From Pyronema omphalodes (taxonomy: Eukaryota; Ascomycota; Pezizomycetes; Pezizales; Pyronemataceae): a stretch of 64,000 bases of DNA. The stretch covers positions 1 through 64,000 of the forward strand of contig JAJJXM010000056.1 in assembly GCA_024516155.1 (NCBI GenBank). Reading direction: 5' to 3'. Below, one piece after another: positions 51,018 to 62,964 of the stretch. Every line of letters starts with the position of its first letter. Position 1 is the stretch's first letter. The translations under genes and the position numbers were made by a program. Under the pieces are notes generated by a model. That model saw only the letters and a program-made list of their open reading frames with translations, searched no databases and was not told the DNA's origin.

Positions 51018-52946
51018 TTACAACCCACTGGCAACAACAATCCGAATAATTTCCCATAACATGAACCGCCAACGTCCAGCCCTCGACTCCCTCCTAAACA
51101 GCGCCTGCACAACAGCAGACATCATCCTACTACAAGAAATCAACATCACTGACCCCGCCTTCGCCACCACCCACCCCGCCTTCACGTTGGTCCTGCCCCC
51201 CCGCGGTGACAGAGCCTCCAACAGGACGGCGGCGTACATCAACCGCACAAACCCCTACCTAAAAGTATCACAACGCACAGACATATGTACAGACCCGGAC
51301 CTCCAAGTCCTCGAGGTAGGTACAGATCTCATCCCCGCGTTTTTCCTCTTAAACATTTATAACGAACGTGACCCCGAAACCCAAACATACACAATTCCCC
51401 GCTCCCTATCACCCCTTTCCCTCCCCCGCAGATGCGTTATAACAGGTGACCTCAACGCTCACCACGCTCTATGGAACTCCACAACACGCACACCCAAACG
51501 TGCCAGCGAACTGGTACACCTAATAGAACAGGAAAACTGGAGACTGGTTTCCGTCCCAGACACCCCGACACACTACTACCAACGGGGGACTAGATCCTCC
51601 GTTATAGACTTGACCCTGGCCTCGCCAGCCATGATGGAAGAGGTAGGGACCTGGGCCATAGACGATGAACTAGCCACCGGGTCGGACCACGAAGTGATTC
51701 GCTTCGACATCCAAACTATGCACCCAGACATAGAACCTAACCCCCCACCGGAACGTCTCAACTGGCGGAAAACAGACTGGGCCTTGTTCTCCACGACCCT
51801 CCAAGCATCCATCTCCGCATCGACAACACAGTGGAGTCAGTACGCCTCCAACCCCACACCCGAAAACCTCGACGCCTGGGCACGTCACGCGAGAGAACAT
51901 ATCCTCGACGCAGCCCGCGCCTCCACCCCCGTACTACAAGTCACCCCCCCATCGAAACGTTGGTGGACAGTGGAAGTCACCACCGCCAGAAAGGATATGA
52001 CCCGCGCGAAAAGAAGGTGGAAATCGACAGGCTCAGACACTAACCACACCATCTACCGCCGCCTACGAAACATGTATCACCGACAGATAAGACATGCCAA
52101 AGATGCGATGTGGAAAGAATATTTAGCACAGGCAGAAAGACCAGACGTATGGAAGGCCTTCAAATACACAAACCCGCGCCGTGCCCAACTCACTCCGAAT
52201 ATCCGCGCCACAATCAACGGTAGGGAGGAACTCTGCAGTTCATTCGACAGGAAAGTAGAGGCATTTCAGATGTTATTCCCCCCACCACCTCCCCCACCCC
52301 CCCCATCCACCCTCCCCTGTCGCAGAGAGATAGCGTGGCAGACCTCCTCGCCGTTGGAAGTCAAACAAGCCATCTTTACCTCTTCCCCCTCGAAAGCCCC
52401 AGGACCCGACGGGATAACCTTTGGCTGTCTCCGCCAAGTATACCTCGCCGTCCCCACATACCTGACCAATCTATACTCGACGCTGGGCACTGTAGGGTAC
52501 CATCCCCGCGGGTGGAGACAGGCCACGACGGTAATTATACCAAAACCTAACAAACCCGACTACGCAAATCCAAAAGCGTACTGCCCAATCGCCCTGTTGA
52601 ACTGCCTTGGAAAAACGTTAGAGAAATTGATGGCGACTCGGCTCGGACAACTCGCGGAGACCCGGGAACTGCTACACCCAGACCAAATAGGAGGCCGCCC
52701 GCAGCGATCCGCCATCGACGCCGCAATGGCACTCGTCCACGACCGCGAAATGGGTAAGCACCAGAAACTTATCACCACAGCACTTTTCCTAGACGTACGC
52801 GGAGCTTTGGATAATGTCTCCGCCGACCGCCTTCAGCAGACACTACACCAGCTAGGCTGCCCCCGACAAATCCGAACATGGTGCAAAACCTTCCTCGCCG
52901 AAAGGACGACCGCTCTATCCTTCGACGGACAAACAGATCGCCAACG
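51010..52946 (+). CDS. B2 ORF2, first part: endonuclease and RT N-half
   Basis: Open from MSNYNPLATTIRIISHNMNR through the endonuclease (ILLQEINI, GDLNAHHALWNS, GSDHEVIRF) and RT up to FLAERTTALSFDGQTDRQR. It is interrupted at 52946 by D6, whose target duplication (AGATCGCCAACG) lies just before the GxPQGSP motif. In this copy the usual LDVRGAFDNV reads LDVRGALDNV; the catalytic Asp is kept. AYRPIALLN reads AYCPIALLN. Apart from D6 there is no stop or shift in either half. Without D6 the frame would be about the length of D4 ORF2. Confidence 0.92.
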
Positions 52947-54820
52947 GAGCAATGCGACCACACAGCAACCGCTGACCCCCCCCTGCATTTGCGACAACAA
53001 CAACAATTTCCCCGATTTTCGAATCGGCAATCGATTTCTTACCTCCGAATTACCCCGAATCCCGATTTTCGGAACCCAGCTACCGTTTACCGTTGAGATT
53101 CAGCGGAAAAACGCGATTCTGGGACCTCCGGACCGGATTCCGGGCACTTTCATCAACGCCGCCCCTCCACCCGCCCCCCAATCATCAAACCGACCTCATT
53201 TTCGGTTTCGGCATACCGAAATCCCCCCCCCCCCCAAATTCCCCCCCCCACCAGCAGCACTGGTTGTGGTGATACCCCAATTTTCCCCCCCTCCGGACCC
53301 CCTTCCTCGCGAGAAATTTTCGCGCTCGCCTAGCAAGAGCCTCCTCACGTGACTCTTCACCATCGCTTACCGTACCACCGGCTAAGCGATGGACGCTAAC
53401 GCACCCATCCCCGCCACGCCCTCGCGTATGCAGGTACCCGAGAACATTTTTAGCCCCGACGAGCTTTCCCGAGTCAACGCCCCGCACGCTGGCTCCTCCG
53501 CCATCGCGACCTCTAAGAAATTAACGACCGTCACCGCAAAAATCACCAAACCCCCCAGCAAAAAATCCGCCTCTAGACGTGACCTCGACCTCCTCCGCAA
53601 AAATGTCACCCGACCGAAAACAAACACCCACGTGAACCTCGATGGGACCCCCGTCGAAACAATGCCGACCGCCATGGACACTGACAGCTGCCCCGACACC
53701 GACTCCGAATCCGACTCCGACCTAAACCTCAATGATAGCCAGCACGCAATAACTGCTTCCGATGTCAATCCCAACCCCCAGCCTCAGCCCGACAACAACC
53801 TCCTCTCAGCCATCGCCGATATGATTTCGAAAAACACCAACGACGCGCTCCGACCTATCGTCCGTTCCATCGACACCATCAACAAAAGACTCGACAAAAT
53901 CGCAAAACCCAGCCCGCCCCCTCCGACACAGCCCCAACGTCAACCCCACCCCGAACAAACGACCACCGCCAACTCACCCCCCGACGACCTCCAATACTGG
54001 AAAGAACGGTGCCGACTCCTGGAAAACGCCCTTCGCCACCACAACATCGCCATACCGACCTCCGCCACTACTCGCCGCCCCAACCGAACGGGCACGCGGT
54101 GACGGGATCGGGCTGGGGTCGTTGCTTGGGTCTGCTTGGGGTTCGGGTGTTTTGAGTCTTGCTTTCTTCTTGTTTTCTGTTGTTTTTCTTTTCTTTGTCT
54201 TTCAATTGTTTGTCTTACGGGCTGGAGTTGTTTTATGGTGCGACGGATGAGAAGGGAACGGAGGGTGGAATGGTGCACAGGAAGGGAGATGAAGGGGACG
54301 GAAGGCGAGAGAGGGCAGACGAGTTTCTTTTGTACTTTCCTTTGTTTGGGTGCGACGATGTTTTTCTTATGTTCGAAGGGCGGGAGGAGTGCGAGGCGCT
54401 GCGAAGGGAGAGAGAAGGGCACGGGGAAGGAGCAGAGGAGGGCGGCGGGAGTTTTTCTTTTTCTTTTTTCTTTTTTTTCTTTTTTTTTTCTTTTTCTTTT
54501 GTACGCGGAGGAAACAAAGGCGGTAAAATGGCTAAACATGGGAAGGGGAAGGGAGGAGGAAAGGGAGGAGCCCGGCGAGGCGGCCTCTGTGCAAGCAGGG
54601 CACTTGGAACATCAGACGCGCTTGGACAAGAAACCCCCGAAGTATACAGTGGGGACAGACCCCACAACCACAACGATCAAGAGGAGGAGACTGGTAGAGG
54701 TGGAGACGAGGTTTTTGCTTTTACATTTCTTTCTTCTTCTCTTTTGTATTTATCTGTCCCTTGTCATAACCTTCGGGTTGCAAACAAGTAATGAGAGAAC
54801 AAACAAACAAACAAACAAAC
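52947..54820 (+). mobile_element. LINE family D, internally deleted copy D6
   Basis: It has target duplication AGATCGCCAACG (52935-52946 and 54821-54832), and about ten extra bases precede the 5' motif at 52957. It keeps the D 5' UTR and the first about 230 codons of ORF1, then jumps at about 54085 directly into the 3' UTR (AACGGGCACGCGG, as at 41350 in D5) and continues to the CAAA tail. All of ORF2 is missing. At 1.87 kb it has almost the size and plan of element C. It must have been copied by another element's enzyme. Confidence 0.93.
53389..54102 (+). CDS. D6 truncated ORF1
   Basis: 237 codons: MDANAPIPATPSRMQVPENI, the acidic segment, LLSAIADMISKNTNDALRPI and YWKERCRLLENALRHHNIAI. It ends a few codons past the deletion joint (PNRTGTR-stop). 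It lacks the conserved ERWYKLAVHG region and all CCHC knuckles. Sequence is almost identical to the same part of D5, pointing to a D5-like parent. Confidence 0.88.
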   Translation: MDANAPIPATPSRMQVPENIFSPDELSRVNAPHAGSSAIATSKKLTTVTAKITKPPSKKSASRRDLDLLRKNVTRPKTNTHVNLDGTPVETMPTAMDTDSCPDTDSESDSDLNLNDSQHAITASDVNPNPQPQPDNNLLSAIADMISKNTNDALRPIVRSIDTINKRLDKIAKPSPPPPTQPQRQPHPEQTTTANSPPDDLQYWKERCRLLENALRHHNIAIPTSATTRRPNRTGTR

Positions 54821-54832
54821 AGATCGCCAACG

Positions 54833-56834
54833 CCCAATTAAAACAGGAATCCCCCAGGGTTCCCCAACATCACCGATCCTGTTCCTCCTGTACTTAAGAC
54901 CGCTCTTCGACGCACTAATGCAGGAACACCCGTTCGCGTGGACCCCCAGTTACATGGATGACGTCGCAATCGTCGTACAGAGTCGAACCCGGAAAGAAAA
55001 CGCACGCCTCCTGGAAAAAGTCACCAAAACAGCATTCACTTGGGCAGCTTCCAACGCTGTGGCCTTTGACGACTCAAAGACGGAACTCCTCCATTTCCAC
55101 TGGGCGAGGTCAGATACAATCACAGACAACGAAAAAGTGAAACTACCAAACGGTACGATAGTGAGCCCTGGGACGCAGGGAGGAGAAAAAGATGTTGTAC
55201 GATGGATTGGTATGTACCTAGACAGACGCCTTAACTTTAAAGCACATGTACGTAGAAAAACAGCCGCACAAAGAACGCTCAACGCGCTCTGCCGATTAGC
55301 ACGATATGAAACTGGTTTGTCTCCCCTCGCGACCCGACTAATTTTCCAGGCATGCGTCCAAACCCGTGCGGACTTTGGCGCGGAGATATGGTGGACACGA
55401 CAAAGAGACCTTGCCTCGAAACTACAAACCCAACAGAATTCAGCCCTACGCCGCATACTCAACGCCTTCAACTCGACTCCCACACTGGCGCTCCATAACG
55501 AGACTGCGCTACCTCCGATACCGATACGCCTGGACCACAAGCAACGCCAATACGCACTTCGCGTCCTCACTCTCCCTCCGACACATCCGATCGCACGCCG
55601 GTGCCCCACATCCTTCCCCATACCGAGCGTACAATCCGCCGCTATTGAGATCGCAAACGAGTACGACCACCCGTGGCACAACACCACACGACAACCCACG
55701 CGCCTCCTCAGCGCTCTACACTCTCTCTCGCCCTGGCTCCCTCTCAACGCACCGGTCGAAGACACCTCCCTCCCCGTTCCGCTCGACGCCGACGAAAACC
55801 TCTTAACTGTCGACATCCCCACAACCCCGAAACCCGAGACAGCACACGACCACCTCCTACTCCTTGACAACCTCAGACGACGCCGCAATGCCATCGTCGC
55901 CTACACGGACGGGTCGCAGACCGCGTCTGGCACCGGCGCCGGATACACCATCACCTCCGGACTACCCACCACCATCAACGCCATCGTACCTATGGGAGAC
56001 ACAGCTGAAGTGTTCGATGCAGAGGTGCGCGCAATTCAAGAATGCCTCTTAACATGCTTGAAGTACATCGCTCGCCTCAACCTCCACAACCGTCGACTAC
56101 ACATCATTAGCGACAGCAAAGCAGCGATCCAACGTGCCTCACACCTCCGACGCGGCCCCGGCCAGGAAACAGCCCACACTATACACGAGACAGCCGAAGC
56201 CCTACTACAACACGACGTCACAGTCACCCTCCACTGGATCCCCGGTCACTCCGACATACCTGGCAGCAATGCCGCAGACCGCCTGGCTAAACAAGCCACC
56301 GAATCCCTCCCCCGTGCGAATCTACCCATTACGCTCACCCGGTTACGCAAGAAAGCACGCGAAAAGACCGCTGCCGAGTGGACGCACTGGTACTCCTCCT
56401 CCGATCGACCACACACATACTCTGCCCCGCATCGGAGACGCATGGATCCCATCTACGTCGACAACCCCCGGTGGCTCTCTACCGCGATCCTTGGCCTTCG
56501 TACAGGACACGGATACTTTCTAGACTGCCTGGCACACCCGCCGACAGACTCCTACCCATCGCGACATTGTAGCTGCCCGCTGCACCCCCCTCAGACCCCT
56601 CGGCACCTGCTCCTCAGCTGCCCAGACCACCAGGACGCCCGGACAACACTTCGACAGGATCTCAAACTCCACAGGAATTCCCGGATCAATTTGGACAACA
56701 TCCTCTACACCCCCTCCGGCACAAAGGCTCTCTCTTCGTTTATCTCCGCGACAAAGGTCGCTACTTCGGTATGGGCTCATGCCAGGTTAAGTAGGACTCG
56801 CAGGCGAGACCACCCCCGTTTCATTGACAGCTAA
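54833..56834 (+). CDS. B2 ORF2, second part: RT catalytic centre, RNase H, CCHC
   Basis: It resumes after D6: GIPQGSPTSPILFLLYLRPL, YMDDVAIVVQ (the catalytic YxDD box, with Met), then EKVKLPNGTIVSPGTQGGEK. The RNase H is present (AYTDGSQTASGTGAGY, FDAEVRAIQECL, ISDSKAAI, HWIPGHSDIPGSNAADRL). The C-terminal CCHC is HCSCPLHPPQTPRHLLLSC. The frame is open to the stop at 56834. B and D ORF2 proteins are clearly related but differ throughout, in contrast to their nearly identical 5' UTRs. Confidence 0.92.
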
Positions 56835-57154
56835 TAAGCAGCACCGCTTGACTTCTCCGTGCGTTGTAGATTCGTCGCTCTCTTTTGACTTCATGTATTC
56901 CTTCTCATTTTCTTGGCTTTTCTGTTTCCTTTGTTATCGCGGGCGGAGTAGGATGGGAGAAGACAGTGGAAGGAGAAGGGACCGGGGAAGGAAGGGGGGA
57001 CGGGATTGCGCGACGAGAGTTTTTCCTTTGATTATTTCTTTTCTTTTGTTTTGTTTTTAAGGGCGGAAGGGGTATACGGGATTGCACGAGGAGAGAGAGG
57101 CGCGATGGGAAGGGGCAGAGTGGGCCGGCGGAGGTTATCTTTTTCTTTTTTGTT
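56835..57154 (+). other. B2 3'UTR, family-specific part
   Basis: Non-coding, with T-rich (56880-56935, 57025-57058) and purine-rich stretches; there is no long A-run as in D and A2. The shared 3' module starts at about 57160 (GAGGAAATAAAGGCGGG), and the B hairpin AACC-AATAA-GGTT is at 57417-57429, before the ATAAACAAAC repeats. Confidence 0.7.
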
Positions 57155-57478
57155 CGTGGAGGAAATAAAGGCGGGAAAAAAGGCTAAAACATGGGAGGGG
57201 AAGGGTGGAGGAAAGAGAGGACACCCGGCGCGGTGGCCTCTGTGCGAACAGGGCACTGGAACAGCAGACGCGGTTGGACAACAAGACCAACGAAGTAATA
57301 GTGGGGACAGGACCACAAAATCACAGCCTAAGGGAGGATCAGCGGAGGTAGAGACGGGACTTTGTTTTGTTTTTGCTTTTGACTTTCCATGTACTATAAA
57401 CCTGTACCCTCGTCATAACCAATAAGGTTGCATACGAGTAATGAATAAACAAACAAACAAACAAACCTGCCACCGACA

Positions 57479-58922
57479 GCCTCGCAACATCCATCGACCA
57501 ACTCAACGACAATCTCAACACCGCCACGGACATGTTTCGACACGCCGACAGAGCCACGAACGACAGAGTCACCCAAGCGTTCCGATCCATCCACAAATAC
57601 CAGTCTACAATCCGTGCCGTCCACGACCTCCTGTCCCGCATTGCCCCCGTCATACTCCCCAACGAAGACATCTCAGCCCTCCTTTCCCCCGTCGAATTTT
57701 CCTCCACCCCCGAGAACCCCACTACCCTCGCCCCACCCTCACCCGAATCCAACGACCTCCCCTCTATTCACGCCCCCACCCCCGCTGCCCCCTCCCCTAA
57801 GGAACTTGTCTACTGGAAGAAGCGCTGTCTTGATGCCGAGAACGAGCTCAAGAAACACAAGATCCCCATCCCCGTCCATGCCCCACGCCGCGATCAGAAC
57901 CCCTCCACCCCATGGCAAGAAGAAGTACCCGCAACGAAGAAGTTATTCCCCGCCGCTGCCCCCACACCTCCTAGACAAACCACCAAACCCGCCAAAGCCC
58001 AAAAGAAAGAATCCCCCCCCCCCCCACCGACATTATTATCCCATGCCCAGACCCCCGTTCCTTCCCCGAGAGCTCCAAGATAGCAATTGGAACTGCCGTC
58101 AACGACGCCTTGCGCGCAGCAAATGTTTCTGAGAAGGTCTCCATCTCGATGGTGAAGAAGAACGTGAAAGGAACTCTTATTTTGACCCCCCCCCCCCAAA
58201 CTACACCCGCCGATATTGCCCCCCACCTGCCCCTCATACTCGAAGCCGCCCGCACAGTACACCCTACGTTGCTGCCCCCCCGCATAAACGAGAAGTGGTA
58301 CAAACTGGCGGTCCACGGCGTACCAACCGAGTACTACCCAGACTCCGAAGAAGGCATGCAAAAACTGCAAGTCGAGATCGAACGTAACCACTCCGTCAGC
58401 TTAACCCAACCACCGCGGTACATATCACACCCCGACAAACGGGCCGGTAAGTCGGCGTCGAGCGTCATGATCGCCCTCAACTCTCTCAACGACTACAACA
58501 CATTGAAACGCACGAAGGTCGTGGTCCTGTTCGAACCACAAAAAGTCACCGAGTTCTTCTCCGCCAGGCCCATCGACCAATGTCGTAGGTGCCAGAAGTT
58601 TGGCCACCACCACGCAACGTGCGCCGCCGACAACGGACCTACCTGCGTCATATGGGCCGCCGTACACCCAACGGAATACCACTTCTGTGGAGAATGCCCC
58701 AAACAGAAGGGCAGGAAGTGCATCCACAGCGTTTACAGATGCTCGAACTGTGTAGCCGCTGGACATGCTGACACCCAACACGCAGCATACAGCACTAAAT
58801 GCCCAGTGAAAATAGGAATTGTGAGAGAGGCATGGCTCAAAACCCGCCCAGACACCACCTAGGACAACATCCCCGCCGAAACCGACCCCATCACCGATAC
58901 CACCATGACCGCCGATGAATAG
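57479..58922 (+). pseudogene. A2 ORF1, C-terminal piece
   Basis: It continues after B2: LATSIDQLNDNLNTATDMFR, then YWKKRCLDAENELKKHKIPI. A C-run at 58015-58027 shifts the frame. From 58110 the conserved part is open: EKWYKLAVHGVPTEYYPDSE, RYISHPDKRAGKSASSVMIA and knuckles CRRCQKFGHHHATC. The second knuckle has lost a Cys (CVIWAAVHPTEYH; A1 has CAICAAPHPTEYH). An early TAG at 58860 removes the last about 20 residues. Confidence 0.87.
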
Positions 58923-59404
58923 ACAACATTCATCAGCGGCGACCCTCCGCATCGTGTCCCACAACACGAATCGCAGCACCACCGCCCTCACGACGCTGCT
59001 AAATACAGCAAGCGCTACCACCGACATCATTCTTGTCCAAGAGGTAAACGTCAAGGACCCCAAATTTGCCATAACCCACCCCAACTTGATTCTTTTGCTT
59101 CCCCCCCGCGGCTATCACAAAGTCAACCGGACCGCCGCCTACGTCTCTCGTTTGAACCCCCACATCAGCGTCACCCCTCGACCAGATGTCACCGCAGACC
59201 CAGACCTACAAGTCCTCGAGGTCCGCACACCCCTAATACCCCCCTTGTTTTTACTTAACATCTATAATGAACGTGACCCACTCTCCAAACTATACACCCT
59301 ACCCCGAGCCCTCACCCCCCTCGTCCTCCCTCGCCGATGTGTCATCACGGGAGACCTCAACGCACACCACCCGTTGTGGGATTCCAACACTCGAAGGAGA
59401 GCAG
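58915..59404 (+). pseudogene. A2 ORF2, endonuclease piece
   Basis: It starts MNRQHSSAATLRIVSHNTNR inside the ORF1 stop region. ILVQEVNV, DLQVLEVRTPLIPPLFLLNI and GDLNAHHPLWDS follow. It ends at 59404 where C11 begins. The SDH part and the whole RT are missing from both sides of C11. Confidence 0.88.
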
Positions 59405-61388
59405 CAACCACACGGCAACGGCGACCCCCCCCCTGCATTCTCAACAACGAGCACCGAAACCCCCGGTTTTCTCATCGGATTCGGATTCGCAGCACTCTGT
59501 TACGTTATTCTCTGAATTTTCAGGGAATTCTACGTTGTTTTTGTTGACTTTTGCCGCAAAATCAGAGTTTTCACGAGTTTTCGCTTACCGCACCTCACGA
59601 AATGTCGCCAAAACAACGACAGAACAACGCCCGACGATCGAAACGGTCCGAAAACACGTACAATGTTCTAGCCGACCTTCCTCATGATGGATCTACTCCT
59701 ACTCTGGATGGAAGAGATGGAAAAGTTGATGAAGTTGATGGAAACTTCGCTGGAAAGCCCTTCCAGAGCGTGGTCTTGGCACGATCACCAGTTCCTTCGG
59801 CTTCAACATCGCAGCAACAGGCGACAACTGAACACAGCCGGTTTAGTGACTACCGTCGCATGATGGTATCTGCAATTAATAAGGCAGTCGCAGTTGACGA
59901 CAACTATGCCACCCTAGATCAACTGTTTATAGACAACTACGCCGAACTCACTGGAGCCAGCTTCCTGGGGATACAACAGATCCACCAGGACACACAGCGA
60001 CGCTTCAATACCCTCGATGACACCATCCGCAACAACAGCGATGAGATGCGCCACAGATTCGACGTCATGATGACGAAATTCAGCATTCTGCTGGACGAAA
60101 ACACAAAGCTGCGCGCAGCATACAACTCTACACAGGCTGAAACAGCGGCTCTCCAGGCCGCTGTAGACGCTCTGACGAAAAAAATCGACGAACAGCAACA
60201 AGTCATTTCGGCGCCCCCCTCACCGAACCTCACGGCCTCTTCCTCAGCGATTGAAGAGATGACTATGCAACTGTCCGTCGTCCAACATGACATTCAGGAC
60301 GTCCTGGACGCCGTTCGCAACCCTCCTGGCAAGAGGAAGCGAAGGGGAAGCGACCAGAACACCGAACCCACCTCACCGACAAACAGAAGACCGGTGAACC
60401 ACAAACCGAGAGCGACATCACCGATGCGAAGCCTGATGCACTCGAAACATGCGACTACCGCCGCCCAGGACAATCTTGATGCCCTCAAGCCTATGTCCCC
60501 CCTACCTCTCCTCGCGATCACGTCAACCGATGCGACACCGGAACCTCACCCTGACAGTCCATCTGCTCAGGACACACCTCTACCCGACGCCCCAAGCACT
60601 GCCCCTGCTGAGACGAACGGATGGAAGACTGTGGAGGCGCAGGCTACACAGAGGAAGAAGCAGAAAGCGAAGGAGACGACACCTACGGCAGCGCCACCCA
60701 GCAAGACCCCTACAACAAAGAATGGTGGACGGGGAAAGAATACCCACCAACCCAGAACGACAACCTCCTCTGCAAAGAAGACTTGGGCAGAAGTCGTCAA
60801 GAGCGGAGGCGTCAACGTCCAGATTGTGCTTGGGAATGGCAATCTTGGAGTCACAACACCACCGACAAGAAGGGGAGAGAGGCGAGGGGGAGCAGTGAGG
60901 AGGCTGAGGAAGAAGGAAGGAGAAGGGGAGAGAGGGGAGGAGAAGAGGGGCAGGGCGGGCCCGGGTGTCTCAAAGGGCAAAGAGTCAGGAGACACCGGCG
61001 GAGGAGGGGAGAGAGGAGAGGAGAGTGGGGGCACGGGTGGCCCGGCGGCTGTGTAACTTTGCCTTGGTTTTGTTTGTGCTTTGTGGAGGAAATAAAGGAG
61101 GAAAAATGGTTAAAAATGGGAGGGGAAGGGAGGAGGAAAGGGAGGAGCCCGGCGAGGCGGCCTCTGTGCAAGCAGGGCACTTGGAACATCAGACGCGCTT
61201 GGACAAGAAACCCCCGTAGTAACAGTGGGGACAGACCCCACAACCACAACGATCAAGAGGAGGAGACTGGTAGAGGTGGAGACTGGGTTTTTGCTTTTAC
61301 ATTTCTTTCTTCTTCTCTTTTGTATTTATCTGTCCCTTGTCATAACCTTCGGGTTGCAAACAAGTAATGAGAGAACAAACAAACAAAC
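59405..61388 (+). mobile_element. Element C, full-length copy C11 (intact ORF)
   Basis: The 5' motif (ACCACACGGCAACGGCG) begins at about 59407, and the CAAA tail ends at about 61388. The flanks come from two distant places in A ORF2 (endonuclease on the left, RNase H on the right), so about 2.2 kb of ORF2 is missing at the insertion point. No target duplication is visible. It contains the intact ORF 59602-61056. Confidence 0.9.
59602..61056 (+). CDS. C11 ORF: ORF1-like coiled-coil protein (intact)
   Basis: 484 codons from ATG 59602 (MSPKQRQNNARRSKRSENTY). Same layout as C9, but the N-terminal domain is the second version (SDYRRMMVSAINKAVAVDDN, LDQLFIDNYAELTGASFLG) where C9 has FREFRHDLVIAMRDAIEKDD. 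The coiled coil, KRKRR patch, KKTWAEVVKSGGVNVQIV and Arg/Gly/Glu-rich tail are kept. Two intact copies of equal length with differing N-terminal segments suggest two living sublineages and selection on length. Function is not known; a chaperone or packaging role in trans is inferred from its position and the coiled coil. Confidence 0.86.
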   Translation: MSPKQRQNNARRSKRSENTYNVLADLPHDGSTPTLDGRDGKVDEVDGNFAGKPFQSVVLARSPVPSASTSQQQATTEHSRFSDYRRMMVSAINKAVAVDDNYATLDQLFIDNYAELTGASFLGIQQIHQDTQRRFNTLDDTIRNNSDEMRHRFDVMMTKFSILLDENTKLRAAYNSTQAETAALQAAVDALTKKIDEQQQVISAPPSPNLTASSSAIEEMTMQLSVVQHDIQDVLDAVRNPPGKRKRRGSDQNTEPTSPTNRRPVNHKPRATSPMRSLMHSKHATTAAQDNLDALKPMSPLPLLAITSTDATPEPHPDSPSAQDTPLPDAPSTAPAETNGWKTVEAQATQRKKQKAKETTPTAAPPSKTPTTKNGGRGKNTHQPRTTTSSAKKTWAEVVKSGGVNVQIVLGNGNLGVTTPPTRRGERRGGAVRRLRKKEGEGERGEEKRGRAGPGVSKGKESGDTGGGGERGEESGGTGGPAAV

Positions 61389-62503
61389 AACCCACCCCAT
61401 GGGAACGCCCCCGCCTCAAAATCAACATCACCTCCCTCCCGAAGCCAGAGGCGGCCACGACACACGTAGCGTTGCTGCAGACCCTCCGCGCAGACCCCCG
61501 CAACATCATTGCATATACCGACGGTTCACAACTGAACGGAAGAACCGGAGCGGGATACTGCATCACCGATGGCTTACCTCGCCGGGTGGAAGAATCCATC
61601 CCAATGGGCGACACAACCGAAGTCTTCGACGCAGAGCTCAGAGCTATACACGACTGCCTCACCACTTGCCAAAGGATCATCACCCTCAACAGACACACCC
61701 GCCGTAAAATACACATTTTCACAGACAATCAAGCAGCAATCCTTCGCGCCTCCCGCTCCTCCTGCGGCCCCGGCCAAGAACTGTCCCTCTCGATCCTCAC
61801 GACGGTGTCCGCTCTTAGCCGATCCGGATCATCCGTTACTCTACATTGGGTCCCCGGACACACAGACATCCCCGGGAACGACACAGCCGACCTCCTAGCA
61901 AAAACAGCTACCTCCCTCAATCCAACCGCGCCTCCCCCGATCTCGCTCTCCTAGGTTAGACGCCAGGTACGAGAGCAGTACGTCACCGACTGGGTAGACT
62001 GGTACTCCTCGTCACCGAAGCCCAAGACGTACGACGCCCCCCACGGCAAAAGACTCGACAACGCATACACCACCGTCCCGCGTAAGACATCGACAGCTAT
62101 ATTGGGACTTCGCACAGGCCATGGATATTTCTTGGACTGCCTAGCACACCCCCCTACCGCCAAATACCCCTCCCGCTCATGTCACTGCCCACTACATCCC
62201 CCACAGACCCCCAAACACCTAATCCTCTCATGCCCGAACTTCAACACACAGCGGACTGAACTACGCCGTACACTACGAATCCCCCGACGACGCCAACTGA
62301 CTCTCCCCACGATCTTGTACACGACCGCCGGCACAAAAGCTCTGTCTACCATGATCTCGGAAACCAAGGTGGCGACCGCCGAATGGGCACACGCGAACTT
62401 GAGTACTCACCCCGCAGAGGAGGACACTCCTCGTACACTGACGACAGGCTGGGGGACGCTGCTGGACCTAACGGACGAGCACGCGGAAATCCACGATAAC
62501 TAA
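61389..62503 (+). pseudogene. A2 ORF2, RNase H and C-terminus
   Basis: PTPWERPRLKINITSLPKPE, then RNase H (AYTDGSQLNGRTGAGY, FDAELRAIHDCL, FTDNQAAI, HWVPGHTDIPGNDTADLL). One in-frame TAG at 61952-61954 follows SLS. The same frame continues through GLRTGHGYFLDCLAHPPTAK and the CCHC (CHCPLHPPQTPKHLILSC) to the stop at 62503. Directly after it are long A-runs (62505-62545). Confidence 0.88.
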
Positions 62504-62964
62504 TGAAAAAAAAAAAAAAAATAAAAAAAAAAAAAAAAAAAAAGAAAAATAAAAATAATAGGAATGACGACGGGAGGAAGGGCAGGAGAGAGGGAGGAGA
62601 CACAGGGGACGAGGAGCGAGGCAGAAGGGGCAGGAGGAGCAACGGGGGAACGAGGAGGGTTAATTTTCCTGTTTTTCTTTTGTTTCTTTGGGGAAGGTCA
62701 AGAGGGACGTGAGATGGGTGGGGAGGCGAAGATGTAAGGCGCGCGGGAAAGGAGATAGGAGACGGCGGCGAGTGAGAGGTGATGATACGGGGCGATAGAG
62801 AAGGGGAAGAGGCATGGACGGGAGGGAGCAGCGGAGAGGGATGAGAGAGGGAGAGCAGAGGAGTTGAGGACACGGACGGAGAGAGGGGAGAGAGGGGAGG
62901 CGCGGGGGCGGTGGCCCGGAGGAGTCACTTTTTCTTTTTTTTTTTTGTTCTGTTTTTGCTTTGC
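62504..62964 (+). other. A2 3'UTR with A-rich runs
   Basis: About 40 bases of nearly pure A with scattered T (62505-62545), then several hundred bases of purine-rich and mixed sequence leading to the shared 3' module at about 62965. As in D, a poly(A)-like tract sits far inside the 3' UTR rather than at the end. No gene seen. Confidence 0.7.

Larger units (their letters stand above)
48581..57465 (+). mobile_element. LINE family B, full-length copy B2 (carries D6)
   Basis: Flanked by CCTGCCACCGACA (48568-48580 and 57466-57478). Six extra bases precede the 5' motif at 48587. Content: D-type 5' UTR, ORF1 with a 319-base inverted insert (50541-50859), ORF2 interrupted only by D6, 3' UTR (56835-57154), B version of the 3' module and tail. 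Because it has a target duplication and the insert is inside it, the insert was copied with the element. Confidence 0.93.
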
